Shown here piece by piece: positions 29,300 to 41,682 of a stretch of DNA of 64,000 nucleotides. Source of the DNA: Aphis gossypii (lineage: Eukaryota > Arthropoda > Insecta > Hemiptera > Aphididae); NCBI RefSeq assembly GCF_020184175.1, contig NC_065531.1, positions 87,576,604-87,640,603 of the forward strand, read 5' to 3'. The position numbers and the translations under genes are program-made. The stretch's first letter is position 1. The number at the start of each line of letters is the position of its first letter. The notes beneath the pieces are model-generated. The model saw only the letters and a list, made by a program, of their open reading frames with translations, did not search any database and was not told the origin of the DNA.

Positions 29300-29860
29300 T
29301 TCTTCTTGGCTTAATGATTCCTCAAGAGTCTTCGCTACCACCGTCAAAGCCTTCCATCTTTCCCTATCCTGGATAATATCCTTCCAATCTTCTACGTCCA
29401 GTAATCTTAAATCCTGACTTACCCCCTTCGAACTATTGCTTCCTTTGGTCTACCCCTTGGTCTTTTTCCACTTGGTTGGTACTCTATGACTACCTTCACA
29501 GTCTTTGATTCATCTCTTCGCATAACGTGCCTAAACCATTGCAATCGTTGTTCCTTTATGTAGTTATTTATCTTCGAACTTTGTGTAATTTCTTGGATTT
29601 CAGCGTTCGTTCTTCTTCGCCAGCATCCCAATTCATCATCATATATTGCACCGCAAATCCTTCTCAATACCTTATTCTCAAGGAGAGTAAATTTTTCTCA
29701 ATTTCCTCTGTTATCGTCCACACCTCGCAGCTACACATTAGCATCGGTCAAACTAGAGCTATATGGAGTTGCAATTTTATCCTCCTCGAGAATAATTTGG
29801 ATTTAAAAAATTTTAGTAACGCATAATAAGTCTTTTCCACCTTGTGTATGCGAAATACTA
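29300..29860 (-). pseudogene. LINE reverse transcriptase C-terminal remnant
   Basis: The open frame 29419-29667 holds RRICGAIYDDELGCWRRRTN and GKRPRGRPKEA, the typical C-terminal thumb and tail of insect LINE polyproteins. Frame shifts near 29430 separate it from DLRLLDVEDWKDIIQDRERW, and shifts near 29680 and 29750 separate it from PMLMCSCEVW and KTYYALLKFFKSKL. No intact product is possible. The plus-strand open frame overlapping it is an antisense shadow. Confidence 0.88.
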
Positions 29861-29973
29861 TTTCTACGCTTCAGTCATTATTACTCTTGATGGTAGCTCT
29901 AAGGTATTTAAACTGGTCTACTTTTAAAAAAAAAAGTTTGCAAATATTTCATGGTCGTTTTTCAATAATTATA

Positions 29974-30330
29974 TTACCTTGGTTTTTCTTCATTTACTGT
30001 TAGTCCTACTGTATTGTCAATTAATGTGGCTGCATTATTCACTACCGTTTTTTTGCTATTGCCAATTAGGCTTAAGTCATCCGCAAACCTTAACACATCA
30101 AACTTCGATGCATCGACCACTATTTCATATCCATTATGTTGTACACTTCTTATTCCCTTTTCTAGCGCTATATTGAATAGCAAGAAAGAATGTGCTCCCC
30201 TGCTTTAGACCTGTAATTACTTGAAATTTTCGGATTGGTTTGGTCTACCCTTACCTGGTACTTCACACCTTCCATACATATTTTTGTTAATGCTATTAGT
30301 TTTGCTGGGAACCCAATTTCACTTACAATA
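29974..30330 (-). pseudogene. LINE reverse transcriptase core remnant
   Basis: The open stretch 29974-30183 holds LFNIALEKGIRSVQHNGYE and FADDLSLIGNSK. FADD is the reverse-transcriptase catalytic box (usually YADD), so the two catalytic aspartates are kept. Upstream, residues resembling the pre-catalytic 'GLKQG' region continue in another frame with a break near 30190-30210. It is non-functional because of frameshifts on both sides. Confidence 0.88.
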
Positions 30331-33119
30331 ATTTATAAACAATTAATTACAATGATTTCACTAAAAATAATAATAACAATAATAATAAAATGATAATTAC
30401 TGACGCATTTAAAAATTATAACGGCTTTGGAACAGATGTTTTTTTAGATATAACCCTGAATTCATGTTCAAACATTCAAACTTTTGTTCAATATTCATCA
30501 CGTAATTTATATTTATTTAAGCTATCCTAAAAACTCTTAATGTTACATAAAAAATAAAATTCTTAAGAGATAATAATGTGTGCAGGTTCTCTTAGTATAA
30601 TATTAAAAATGTCCTCAGCCATTCAGTATCAGCCTCTTTATTTGAAATTATATTTATAATCTCCAAAATAACAACTTCAAAATATAATCACTATAAATCC
30701 TCAATAACTCGAACTTTATCAGAGATAAATGTGCTAATCAAACCACCAAAAATTTAACCTCATTTATACAATTATCTAATTTTAAAATCGTCTCAATTTA
30801 CTAGTATTAATTAAAAACAAATACATAGTTTAATGAAATAAACAGCTGTCTTTTCAAACCACTAAACGAAATCGATATTAAATAAAATAAATAAATTTCC
30901 TCTCAAATTGTCTAGAAAGTTCAAAGTTATAACCATTATACTAAGAATAAGACACACAACAATTTTTTTTGATGGTCAAAAACAATGTTTGTCGTTTAAG
31001 AGGTTTGTCATGGTATCAAAATAATTTTCACCAAATTAAGTATATATGTCCAGAATAAAAAAAATGCTACACTTCCAAAATCACTCGTTGCATTACTCAG
31101 GACCTTAACTCTTTTTCTAGCTAAATAAAATTCATTATTACTGTCAATCTACTTAATAAGATTTAACCCTTAAAAATAAATAATAAAAAAAATAATTAAA
31201 TAATGTAGGGTTTTTATTTTAATTTGTGTATCGTTATAGTTTTATCTTATCAATATGTAATTTAATCTTAAATATAGTATCACACAATGACCGCCGTTTC
31301 TGTGGGTGTACTTGAATAAAAAAAAAAAAATTATACAACCAGATTAGTTCATATGGCGTTTTTAATTTTTACTATGTAGTGAAATTCACAATCGATATAT
31401 TTTCAGTGCTATACAGTCGCCATGGACTATTTTCAATTACCAATAATGTGTCAAGTCTGTTTAAGTACCTACATTTTATAAAAAAATGATATAATAATAT
31501 GATTACTGTTAATTCTCATTATGAGAAAATGGTATTACTAACGAACTAAAATATAAATAATTACAGAATAAGTTTCACTATGATAAGTACTTAGATTATA
31601 ACAAACTTTAAAACATTATATTATTACATACCACGTATATTTTCAGAATTCAGTTAATATAATAGCTAGTAGGTGTTTCCAGTTAAGTTCGTCAGAGAAT
31701 AATCTTAGTTGTTATAGTTACATTAAATTGTATTGAATCATTTTATCTGATGAATTTTAAGTACGTAATTGAAACTGTGTACATAACAGTATTAAAAATT
31801 AAATATAGGAGTATAATAAATTGCAGGTATTTAATATATTATCAAACTAAAAGGGTAAAGTCTAAAATTATAGTAATAATCAATTTTTAAAAATACTAAT
31901 ATCGTAATAATTTTTAATATTAAAAAATAATATTTTACCAAATCCAAGCTTTGGTGGTTAGGTATATAACTGACAACATTATTAAATAGCAAACTATCCA
32001 TTTATACAATAAATATTAAATTATTTTCAATATTTTACTCATTTATTAAATAATATGTTTAAATAAAGTAATAAATTTAAAACGCAATGGTACAACAGAA
32101 AATATAAAGTTTGAGTAACATGGAAATCTCGGAGTATTCAATGAAATAATTATAAAAATATATCATGATAATATAAGTTTAAATACAATTCAATTTAGAA
32201 ATGTTTAAATAGTTAAAATTAAAAAAGTTGAAAGTCTACGGTATAATATTCTAATTAAATAACATTCAGAAAATGGACAAGTAACTAAAGTACTAGAACA
32301 ATTTTATTGTAGTCCTAGTGGCAAAGATTGAAAAATTCTATACAATTAAATAATTACCATTTTGAAATTTATTACCAATTTACTTATATGCACAAAACAC
32401 AATGGGCCACTACTGTCTATATCGATTATACATATCGATCAGATGGTGGTTCTTATTACATTATATAGATAATATGATAATGTGAGGATAGTTGACATTG
32501 TGTTGTACAATAACTTCATTCGATCCATAATGCTTACAAAATGAACGATAACCGGAATGAATGCATACTATCCAAAGTAACAATATTAAATTATTGTTAT
32601 TAAATATATTATAGTATATTAAATTATTTGAACTTAGATATGTCCAAAATATTAAAATACTAATAACAATATTACTAAAATGTTTTGAGTTAGTAAGTAT
32701 TTTACCTATTGAAATAACAAAAAAAAACCGATATTTTATTTATGTTTAGATTTTAATGACTATTTTTGTGCGTTAATTTTCTCAAATCACATTCTTACAG
32801 TATATGATAGGGTCCCAAGAAAAAAAGGAACATTCACAAGGTAACAATATTTAAAACGGATAATTTTTTGAGAACATTTATATATCATTTAAAACGAAGG
32901 AGCTTATTAAAATTGAAAGTAGAAACAACCATTGTTGTCATGATTAAATCAATAACTATTTCTTCACACCTTTTATAATTGTCTGAAAAGTCAGTTTTAA
33001 TGATTATTATTCAACGTGATTGTGAACGCTATTTAGATACCACACAATAGCATACACAATAGTTCCTAAAAGTGGCAGGGAGATGGTGAGATTATATTAA
33101 AATTATATACATATTATCT

Positions 33120-33565
33120 TTTATAAGAACATTTTCTCTCTCCCTTCTACACCGTCGTGTATAGTACTGTGTACGCTGTTGGTACCAACAATTGAATAAA
33201 CGACATAATTATAATTGTGATATTATTTGTAAATTTCATTTTATACCTACAACACGCTTACGCATCTATGTATAATATATTTTGCTCCTCCACCCACAAC
33301 ACGGTAGTTATAATCAAATATTTAAGCCGATAAAAAGCTACCGATGTATTATTCAAAAGCCGTCTGCTAAAAGAAATAAAACATACGATCACGTACACCG
33401 TTGGCGATTTATATAAAGTGCGCCCTCATATCTCTTTATACACCAATAACATTTTCCTCGAGGTTGTCTTGCACGTCCTAGCCTGAAGATTTCGATTCAC
33501 CTTGCTAAATGTAGTACGACTCACAAGTGTATTGAAGGGTTAATATTTGTCGACGAAAAAGAAAT
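33120..33565 (+). promoter_or_regulatory. GC-richer patch with a TATA-like box
   Basis: TATATAAAG at 33410-33418 precedes TGCGCCCTCATATC. This could be a plus-strand core promoter. No exon with a donor site is evident in the next few hundred bases, and TATA words are common here, so support is weak. Confidence 0.15.
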
Positions 33566-34577
33566 GATTAGATTTTGAAAATATTATTATAAACTAAGAG
33601 GTATAGCTGTGTTATAGTGTCTATATAGTAGAATTACGAAAATGTCTTCTGTATTCTCAACAAATCCTAATAGAAAGTGACGAGATAGACATACCCAGAG
33701 CAAAACGGTGTAAAATACTTTTAGGATTAGTTCCATTAAAAATCCTCTAGAAACAATATGGGAAATATTTAAAATAAAAATTAAGAATTTTATAATAAAT
33801 TATAATATTTATAAAATATATAATAGTTATCGAACTAAAAACATTGCAGTTCAATATTAAATTGCTAATAAAACATCGACAGCATATTATTATATAATGA
33901 TATATTAGGTGAATATATAATAAAAAATAATTCAATTTTAACACTATATGGTTGATTTTATAGTTTGGTTTAAAAAAAAAAAAAAAACTTTTATTTGCAG
34001 CTTAATTGAATATGAATTATATTTGTTTTATTTTAAAATGCCATGTATTTTATAATTTATTATTGAACTGGAAATGATTCGAAAAGGGTAAACGTTCGTG
34101 ACGAGTTATGATCTATTTTAAATTTATAAATACTAAAAAGTGTATTTTAAGATGATATATGGTACAATTTAATATAGAAACCACAGAGTAATAATATTAT
34201 TTTATAACATAGATTACCTGCTTTCATTTAAATATATAATATATTATTTAATCAGATTATGTTTCGCTTACAGTATTAGTTACAAATTTTATACCAGTGA
34301 TACTTGGAAGATTATATTGTACATTATTCTGGTATGACCTATTTAAGTGTACTTACTCAAGAAACCTCTTAAGACTTCCTAATTATATCCAGATGGTTCC
34401 CCACGAGATAGGTATAGTAATGTAAAAAAATTATGACACCCGTCAGAATGAAAACTGTACTTGTTTTTAAGAAAATATTTTGATATTTAGATGCCTTTTA
34501 CCCGTCAAAAATGTTATGGGCTGAGAGAAAACACGGGTGTGTATAAAACCATTGGCGGGGATCGTTGTTTTTGTACT

Positions 34578-34593
34578 GCTAAAACGTTTTAGC
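34578..34593. other. Perfect 16-bp palindrome
   Basis: GCTAAAACGTTTTAGC is its own reverse complement. It lies in a small GC-richer patch (about 34500-34690) without a gene. It could be a dimer binding site or chance. Confidence 0.4.
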
Positions 34594-36999
34594 CCAGCCG
34601 TGTAGATTACAGTGGATTTGCATATTTGCTAAGATGGTGTTTTAATGAATGGAAAGCGATGTGCGGTAGGGCAATCATCAGTCATTGTGGACAGTATGTA
34701 TATGTTGGTTTCGGGACAAAAATGCTAATGAAAGAAACATTTTTTATTTATTTATTTTATTCAACAAAATGTTAGTTGCTTTTATTTTGTTTTTTTTAAA
34801 GTCCTTTTTCAGAAAATACGCCATTTAGATTGGCATCAAGGATAAAACAGACCTTTTGGTTGTATTAATAATATAATCCCTTAAATTGCCATGCATTGTA
34901 ATATAAACGAACGCACGTGGTCAAAGAGATCTCCATTAAGATTTGGAGTAAGGGCAAGTGTGAAAATATAATGCAGGGAACTTAAGCATGGCAAATGAGT
35001 ATAAGGCCTTTGATCTGGGTGTTTACAATACCTTGTTAAAACAAAGTCATTTCGAGCCCAAAATCTCACCTCACTAACGTATTTCGAATCTGGGTGATAT
35101 ATTCAGATTGATATAAATCCCCTCGATTTCAACTGAGATAAAAAAAAAATAATGATATCTCTTATATATATAATATTGAAATTTTAACAAAACATAAAAG
35201 AATAGTTACGTTTAATAAACTGAATTTATTTTTGATTCTAATTATAGCCACAGTGGGAGTAATTTAATGGTAAAATAATGATTAATTATATAAATTTTTA
35301 TTACTGTTGTTTATTTATTAACATATAATTTTATTTTTAGCTAAAATAAACACGTTTTATGATAGTATTTTAAAGATGTTAGTTTGTTGTGTTTGACATT
35401 TCTCAGTAGCTGGCCAGATAATTTTTGAAAAAAAAACAGTCAAATACAATATATTATAGACAGTATAACATGAAGGTTTTTAAAAATGGATTTTCTGGTG
35501 CCTTTAAATTTAGAGTATTACATTCATTCAGAAAACTAAATAATGAAGCACACTTCAAATTGTCTAAAAATTCAGAAATTCAGATATTGTAAAAAAAATA
35601 AAATATGTATCAATATCGTATTAAAAAAAACCTATATCAACTATGAAATTGCATTTTTATTTTTAAATTTAAAATTTATTTAGTAACCATATAGACATTT
35701 AGGTTATAATTTGTGGATTTCATAATATATATGAGTGGTATGAGCTTTATTTTTATATAGCATAACAATTCGGATTCATTATTTTAGTATAATTTTTTTT
35801 TGTATAAATAAATAAGTTTAAAATCATGACAATATAATGTAAAGGACTACAATCCTTTTTGTCTGTTTGAAATAGTAAATTATTGTTGTCGTTTCATTGC
35901 ATTGTAAACTACAATTATTATCTGCATGTGCATTGTGCTAACGACATATCAATAACAATACATTTCAAATATAAAATTTCCAAAGTATATTTTTTATTTT
36001 ATTTAACAATGAAAATAGATTCATATGTACAACATACATTTATTATCTATAGATGTGTCTAAATGGACGTTCTAAACCTTGTTTTGTGGATTTATCAATT
36101 GACAAAAATAAACTTCCTAAAACGTCTATTGGGTCTTCAATATATTTCAGCTACGTATGTTTTCGAACAATTTATTATATTTTAATAATAAAACTATATC
36201 ATATCATTGTAATATATGGTTGTCGCGTATTTTAGGGTCCATAAATGTCATATAAAAGAAATTTTAAAAGAGTTATACGATACAGTGATTTTTTTTTAGT
36301 AATATACTATTTTGAGTTTTATTTTTATACAGACGTTAAATTTATTAAATATGAGTGTTATAAAATATGAATAGTTTATGAATGCACTCTAACATTAAGT
36401 ATAAATTTTAATAATTTATTTGTATAGTATTATATTAGATGAACATCGATATAACTTTATGCCAAAAATGGTCTTGAATAATACACTAAAATCTCAAATA
36501 ACAAATATACGTGTATACAATTATGATGAAAAAAATTATACGTTATTATAAGTTAAATAGTTTTACAGTTTGGAAAATTTGTTATATCTAATCATTGTTA
36601 TTTGAAATATTCTTTATGAGTTAAAATCAAGCATACCATTTGAGTAAATAAAATTTTATTATAGAATTTTATTCTAATCAGTAGTTGTAATAATAATTTT
36701 AATTTAAATGATTTACAATGTTGCTTAATAATCAAAATACATTAGAAGAATAAGCAAAATGTAATATTTCCATTTTCATCTTATACTATATTTTTTTTTA
36801 CCATGACTAAAATATACATACAATAAATGTATCGTAAACTATCTGATTTTTACTTATACCGGGTATAATAATGAAATTGTTATTTTTTTTTATTTCTTAA
36901 CATTAAACCATGCGTGATTGTCACCGATATTATTACTTATATTGTGTAAGTTGTTTCGACGGGACACTAATCATTTATAATTCCTTGGAAAAACACCGT

Positions 37000-38720
37000 T
37001 AACATTGATCCCAGCTGTTTGCTCTTAATTAGAGACCTTATTTAAAGCGACTCGACAAAGATGGTGGTGAGGTAGCACGCGTCCGTATTTCGAACGGGGT
37101 TAAAACCTTAATTAATTTTCTCGCGGTAACCCTCGTTAAAATTAGTATGTAGGTACAGTTAACGAGAATATACCACACTCGTGTGTCGAGAGTGTTTCCA
37201 AAAACACGAGACCAAGTGATGCAATGATGATGCACTGCAAACGAGAAAAAGTGTACTTAAACCATGACGTGAATGTTTCGTCTACGCGACAACGTAGATG
37301 GAGCTCGCGGTTCATTATTTAACAGTAGCTACCGAATAAGGGATATATATATGAGAGATAAATGGTGCAACGAAGAGGTTAAGGGGTGATGGTTTGGTAG
37401 TAATAATGACAGTGTAGGTATCTTAATATCGCCAACAACGCCCATGAAAAACTGAAAATCAGTTGTGTAATATTATCTCGCAGTACGGTATGGACGATGG
37501 TCGGTGTATTGAAAAAAATATATAATATATAAATAAACCGCGTAACATTGGCGTAAGATACCCTTGGGCTAAAAGTCCATTAAAATAATTAAGAGACCGG
37601 CTTGAAAGAGCAAAGAGAAAAAAAATTAAATAAACGTTCAGGAACATTATTTTATAATATACCTCCACGTCGTATAATAATAATGGGGCGCTTTATAATA
37701 GTTACCCGCACTTGGAGCGCGCGGGCTGGAGTCCAGGCAAACAACAACAACACGCGGGACGTTTTTAGTGAAAACTTTTAAACTCTTTATTATTATTATT
37801 TTTCTCGTAATGTAGAGTGTAGTGGGGCTCTCACTAGTCAGTATAGTCAGTATAATTTTAGATCAATACTTAAGATACCTACCAACTTCTTAATGCAGTT
37901 CTTTGCACGGTTCTATTATTTTCCTTATTAATAGGAGCAGATTCTTAACTGTTGTGTATATGTATCAAACGAAAATATATCAAAAATCACCTATGCAACG
38001 TTTCATATCCATTAGCGGTGCTATGTGAAAAGTGTAAACGAAAAAATAAAAACGAATACGCCACCACGTCGTTGTTACAGGTTTAGAATTTAAAATCGTA
38101 ATTCAATGACTAAAAATAATCATCAACGTTATTAAAACGCAACACCTTTTAATGATTTAGCAAGATAGATCTCCGGCTATCTGCCACCACTTCCACCCTA
38201 GAACCCTCGTGCGTGTGCTCTTGTATGCACGTTCGAGTAAAGGCCCGTCGTAGAATTACTGTAGAACGTTCACGTATACACACACATACACAAAAGTGTA
38301 TAATATTATATATGAGCGGTGTTATAAATAACATCACATGTTCACAAATGACGTGAATCATTGAGGCCTGAGTTATGTGCCGGGTGAGAAATTGAACTTC
38401 TGGCAATACGTTACGTCTGCCGCCGCTGCCATCATCGCGTGCACTGCGTGTTTCGAGCCTATGCGTTTATATTAAACTCGTACATTTCAACCCGTTCGCA
38501 TGAGGTGTTGGAAGTGAGTGTGAATTGGCACGGCAGGGTACCAATAGGGGACCACAATATATCATAGGTGGAATTAGCTTCCCGGCGAACTCACACACAT
38601 ACCCACACAAACACATATACACACACACGCGCCCAAACGACGAAAGTTCTTCCGGTTTGTAGACGAAAACAATGAGATGCTTGTCGTATAAAAGTCGACG
38701 GTACGGTACAGAAAAAAAAT
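37000..38720. other. GC-richer island, possible promoter or regulatory region
   Basis: CG-dinucleotide-rich stretches (for example GCGCGCGGGCTGG near 37719) lie among CA repeats. On the plus strand a TTTATAATA word (37691-37699) precedes the CpG-rich patch, and two TCAGT words, matching the arthropod initiator core, lie at 37838-37842 and 37847-37851. Several overlapping 60-90 codon frames exist on both strands, but none has a recognisable domain or coherent splice sites. The next ~3 kb downstream on the plus strand shows no exon that I recognise. Confidence 0.3.
38591..38633. repeat. Imperfect (CA)n microsatellite
   Basis: CACACA blocks interrupted by ATAC and AAAC. A shorter CA run occurs at 38277-38293. 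Both lie in the 37-38.7 kb island and create spurious Cys/Val-rich frames on the minus strand. Confidence 0.85.
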
Positions 38721-41296
38721 ATTCCACGGATAATAAAGTGAAAATAATTTATTTAAAAAAAAAAACTTCTTCGCGGTTGTACCTATATCAGCTATATGAT
38801 AACCTAACCTTGTTTTCCAAATCTTTACGCTTTTTCCTACTTTTCTTCATAATTAATTTAATAATGTCGTTGATATCATTTATTATATTTTATTATCTAA
38901 TTTCTTCCCAATATGTTTATAAAAAGACATTATACATATTATATTATATTATATTATAATATTATGTATAATTATAACTGTTAATTTAATTATTTTTATT
39001 GAATATAATATTATTATAGGTAAAAAAAGCACTTTTAAAAATAATTTTATAAAACTATTCATAGTATATAGAAAATTACCAATGTTATTTTATTTCGTAA
39101 AATATGCGCATTTTATGTTTTTAGAATTCATTTTATATACCTATATATATTATGAAAGAAAATACTTAAATAATAAACGATGGGTATTTATTTGTTATGC
39201 ACAATATGTAAAAGTGCAAATAATGAAATTAATTACCTACTGAAGTCCACATTGATATTTGCGTATGTTTGCAATTTAAATTTTTAGCAAACTTAATTTA
39301 AATCGTAGTACCTATATACTGTATTCTAAACTATTGTATTATTATATTCAATTTATTTTCTGATGAGAACCTTAACACATGTTAAAAATATTGTTTCATT
39401 ACATATAAAAATGTATTATTTCTACTAATTGTTAAAAAAATATTTTGTGTTCCTTCATATATAAATTATGGTATATATTATACTAGTATATCAGTACATA
39501 CTACATAGTGCATATAGAATTTTAATTATTAAAGAACACTTCATAAAAATCATATTTTAACTATTTAGTGAATAAATTAAAAAATACAAAAATCAAGAGA
39601 TATTTTTAGAAATTACATTAGTACTTTGATAAATATCTACATGCATTTAATTAATATATTTTTATCATGATATTGTTATACCGAGAACAAATTGTTGTAC
39701 CTATATAACTACATTAAAATATAGTGTATAGACCTACATTGTGTACCTTCCATTAAAATTCGCTGATTAAATATTTTATTAAACTATAGTAATTAAATAC
39801 ATTCATTAAAAATTGATTTTGTATGAATTCTATAGTATGCAAACAATGAAACAATGCACAAAGTGTGATATAATTATATAAAACTATTTTTCAATAATAT
39901 TAAATAAATTATATAAAACAGATAATGGATTAAATAGCTTTGTGTTATTTGTCCAATTTGTATTTATTTATTTATTTTTTTTAATAATAATAAGTAGGAC
40001 CATGAATAAATTGATTTTATAATGGTGTGTTTTTAAGTGTAAGTTATCATAATTTAGAGCTGTGAAAATGTTTCGGTATTTAAATTTGAGGATAGTATTT
40101 GGTAACAAATTGGATTTATTTGATACTTAGAGAAGGGGGATAAAAATAAAATGTCGGTAAATTTTTCTATACCTAATCAAGAAAAACAAAAGTAAATTGA
40201 TGAGTTAATAAATTTTGAATTTTTACGTTGAATCAGGTTTCCAAGAGAAGTGTTTTTTTATTATGTTGTAATTCAAATACTTAAATATTTTACCAAGTGA
40301 TTTATAAATTATCATTTTCTGTATATGATAACATTTTAAAAGCATTTTATCTATTTTGAGTTATATGTCAGATCAAATTAATTAAAAATTAATTATTAAT
40401 TTATTATAGGTATTTATACAACAATTTTTAAAGAATAGGTATTTGACTATTTTTTTTTTATATTTATAATATTTAGTTAAAATTATTACACAACTCGTCA
40501 AAAACCTTGAATATTTAGTACATGATTTCTAATAAGTATTTAAATAAAAATTAAAAAAATAATTGAGCATTATGTTTTTCTATAAAAAATTTTGTGTGCG
40601 TTTGAAGTTAAAATTTTAATGATCTCGTCATAATCACGAATACTAACAAATAATTTTGTGGCAAAACATTTAAAATACTTAATTTTATATAGTTGAGTTT
40701 AGAAAATTACTTACAATATTTATCATACATAATAATTCATACTGTAACTAAAAATCTAAATTATAATATTATATAAACACAATTAATTTGTTTTTATTAA
40801 ATTTGGACGAAATAGCATATTTATTTACAATGTTTTTAATTATGTTACCATTCAAAAATATTGTTCAAAAGACTTAAAAATGTACATTTATTATGAATTT
40901 TACTTTACGTGAAGTCATTTTAAAATTATTTATATTAATATTAAGATATAACTTATTTATACCATAAAACCATCCGAATTGTTTTACGGTTAGGTGGTAT
41001 TGACTCAAAAGTTAATAACAATAATATAATATGGGACAAATATAAATTATTAACAAACTAAAACATAAATAATATAATAAATGCAATATTATCAGCTAAA
41101 AAATAATTTCTATTCTACTAATTTTAAAATGTATTAGGTATCATAGTAACAATCTTAATATGTCGTAAAATACACTTAGTACTATATCAGTTGCAGACCG
41201 TATCCGTTTCAATTTTTTTTTATTTACAATGATTTTATATCATTGAATTGAAAGTTGAAACTTACCACATCTATTTAAGTGACTTGGTATCAGCTA

Positions 41297-41325
41297 TAAA
41301 GCAAATCGGTACTCACTTGCTGACA
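41297..41325 (-). repeat. Possible terminal fragment of the same repeat family
   Basis: CGGTACTCACTTGC is identical to the terminal word of copy B and lies about 370 bp to its left. The match is short. It may be a nested fragment or a coincidence. Confidence 0.25.
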
Positions 41326-41530
41326 TTTTTAAAATTATATATACCTAGTATAATTATAATGTTATAAACATCATTAAATACATTGGTGCCAGTCTACAAT
41401 AATATAATTAAAAGGTTAAATAATTAAATAATTTTAAAATGTATAGTAGTATCTACTAATAATAGTTATGAACACCTAAAATATATATTAATGGTGTCAT
41501 AATTTATATAAGTATATAAAAATCAGAGCC

Positions 41531-41577
41531 TATATATATAATAATATATATGTGTGTGACGTATGTGCGTGTGTATG
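41531..41577. repeat. Mixed (TA)n/(TG)n tract
   Basis: TATATATA followed by TGTGTGTGACGTATGTGCG, just left of repeat copy B. Confidence 0.7.
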
Positions 41578-41682
41578 AATTAGATAATAAAATATATTCA
41601 AATAGTATATTTCTAGTTTAAAATCATTAAATTACGTTATTATAACATTATTTCTTATGTTTATATATAAAATATTCTTTTA

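Larger units (their letters stand above)
29284..30330 (-). mobile_element. 5'-truncated, degenerate LINE (non-LTR retrotransposon) fragment
   Basis: Read on the minus strand, this encodes the middle and C-terminus of a LINE reverse transcriptase, split by frameshifts and stops. The parts in order are: IGFPAKLIALTKICMEGVKYQ with a VRVDQ stretch; an RT segment with LFNIALEK and FADDL; VDQFKYL-like DQFKYLRATIKSNND; PMLMCSCEVWTITEEIEKNL; RRICGAIYDDELGCWRRRTN; RLQWFRHVMRR; GKRPRGRPKEA; and DLRLLDVEDWKDIIQDRERW. This is the layout of endonuclease-reverse transcriptase LINEs common in insects. The N-terminal endonuclease and most of the RT fingers are missing, as expected for 5' truncation. I do not assign a clade. 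No clear poly-A tail is visible. Confidence 0.9.
30331..36900. other. Mostly AT-rich non-coding DNA
   Basis: There are small GC-richer patches at 33.1-33.6 kb, 34.3-34.7 kb and 34.9-35.1 kb. The last carries a 62-codon minus frame (34881-35069) with HPDQRPYTHLPCLSSLHYI; it could be a relic of a mobile element, but I cannot place it. No splice-bounded exon was found. Confidence 0.5.
38730..41660. other. AT-rich non-coding DNA
   Basis: Includes an AT palindromic stretch near 38930-38965 and the TA/TG tract at 41.5 kb. Nothing else is seen. Confidence 0.6.

Noticed and set aside
29527..30208. Three plus-strand frames over the LINE
   Set aside because: They are antisense shadows of the reverse-transcriptase fragment.
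33290..33310. Minus-strand TGTTGTGGG reading CCG, the tetraspanin large-loop signature
   Set aside because: The frame has a stop two codons upstream and another nine codons after the CCG, with no usable acceptor, so it is not the missing exon.
38149..38727. Two minus-strand frames of 85-86 codons in the 37-38.7 kb island
   Set aside because: They run across CA microsatellites (giving CVCVC-like stretches) and show no domain.
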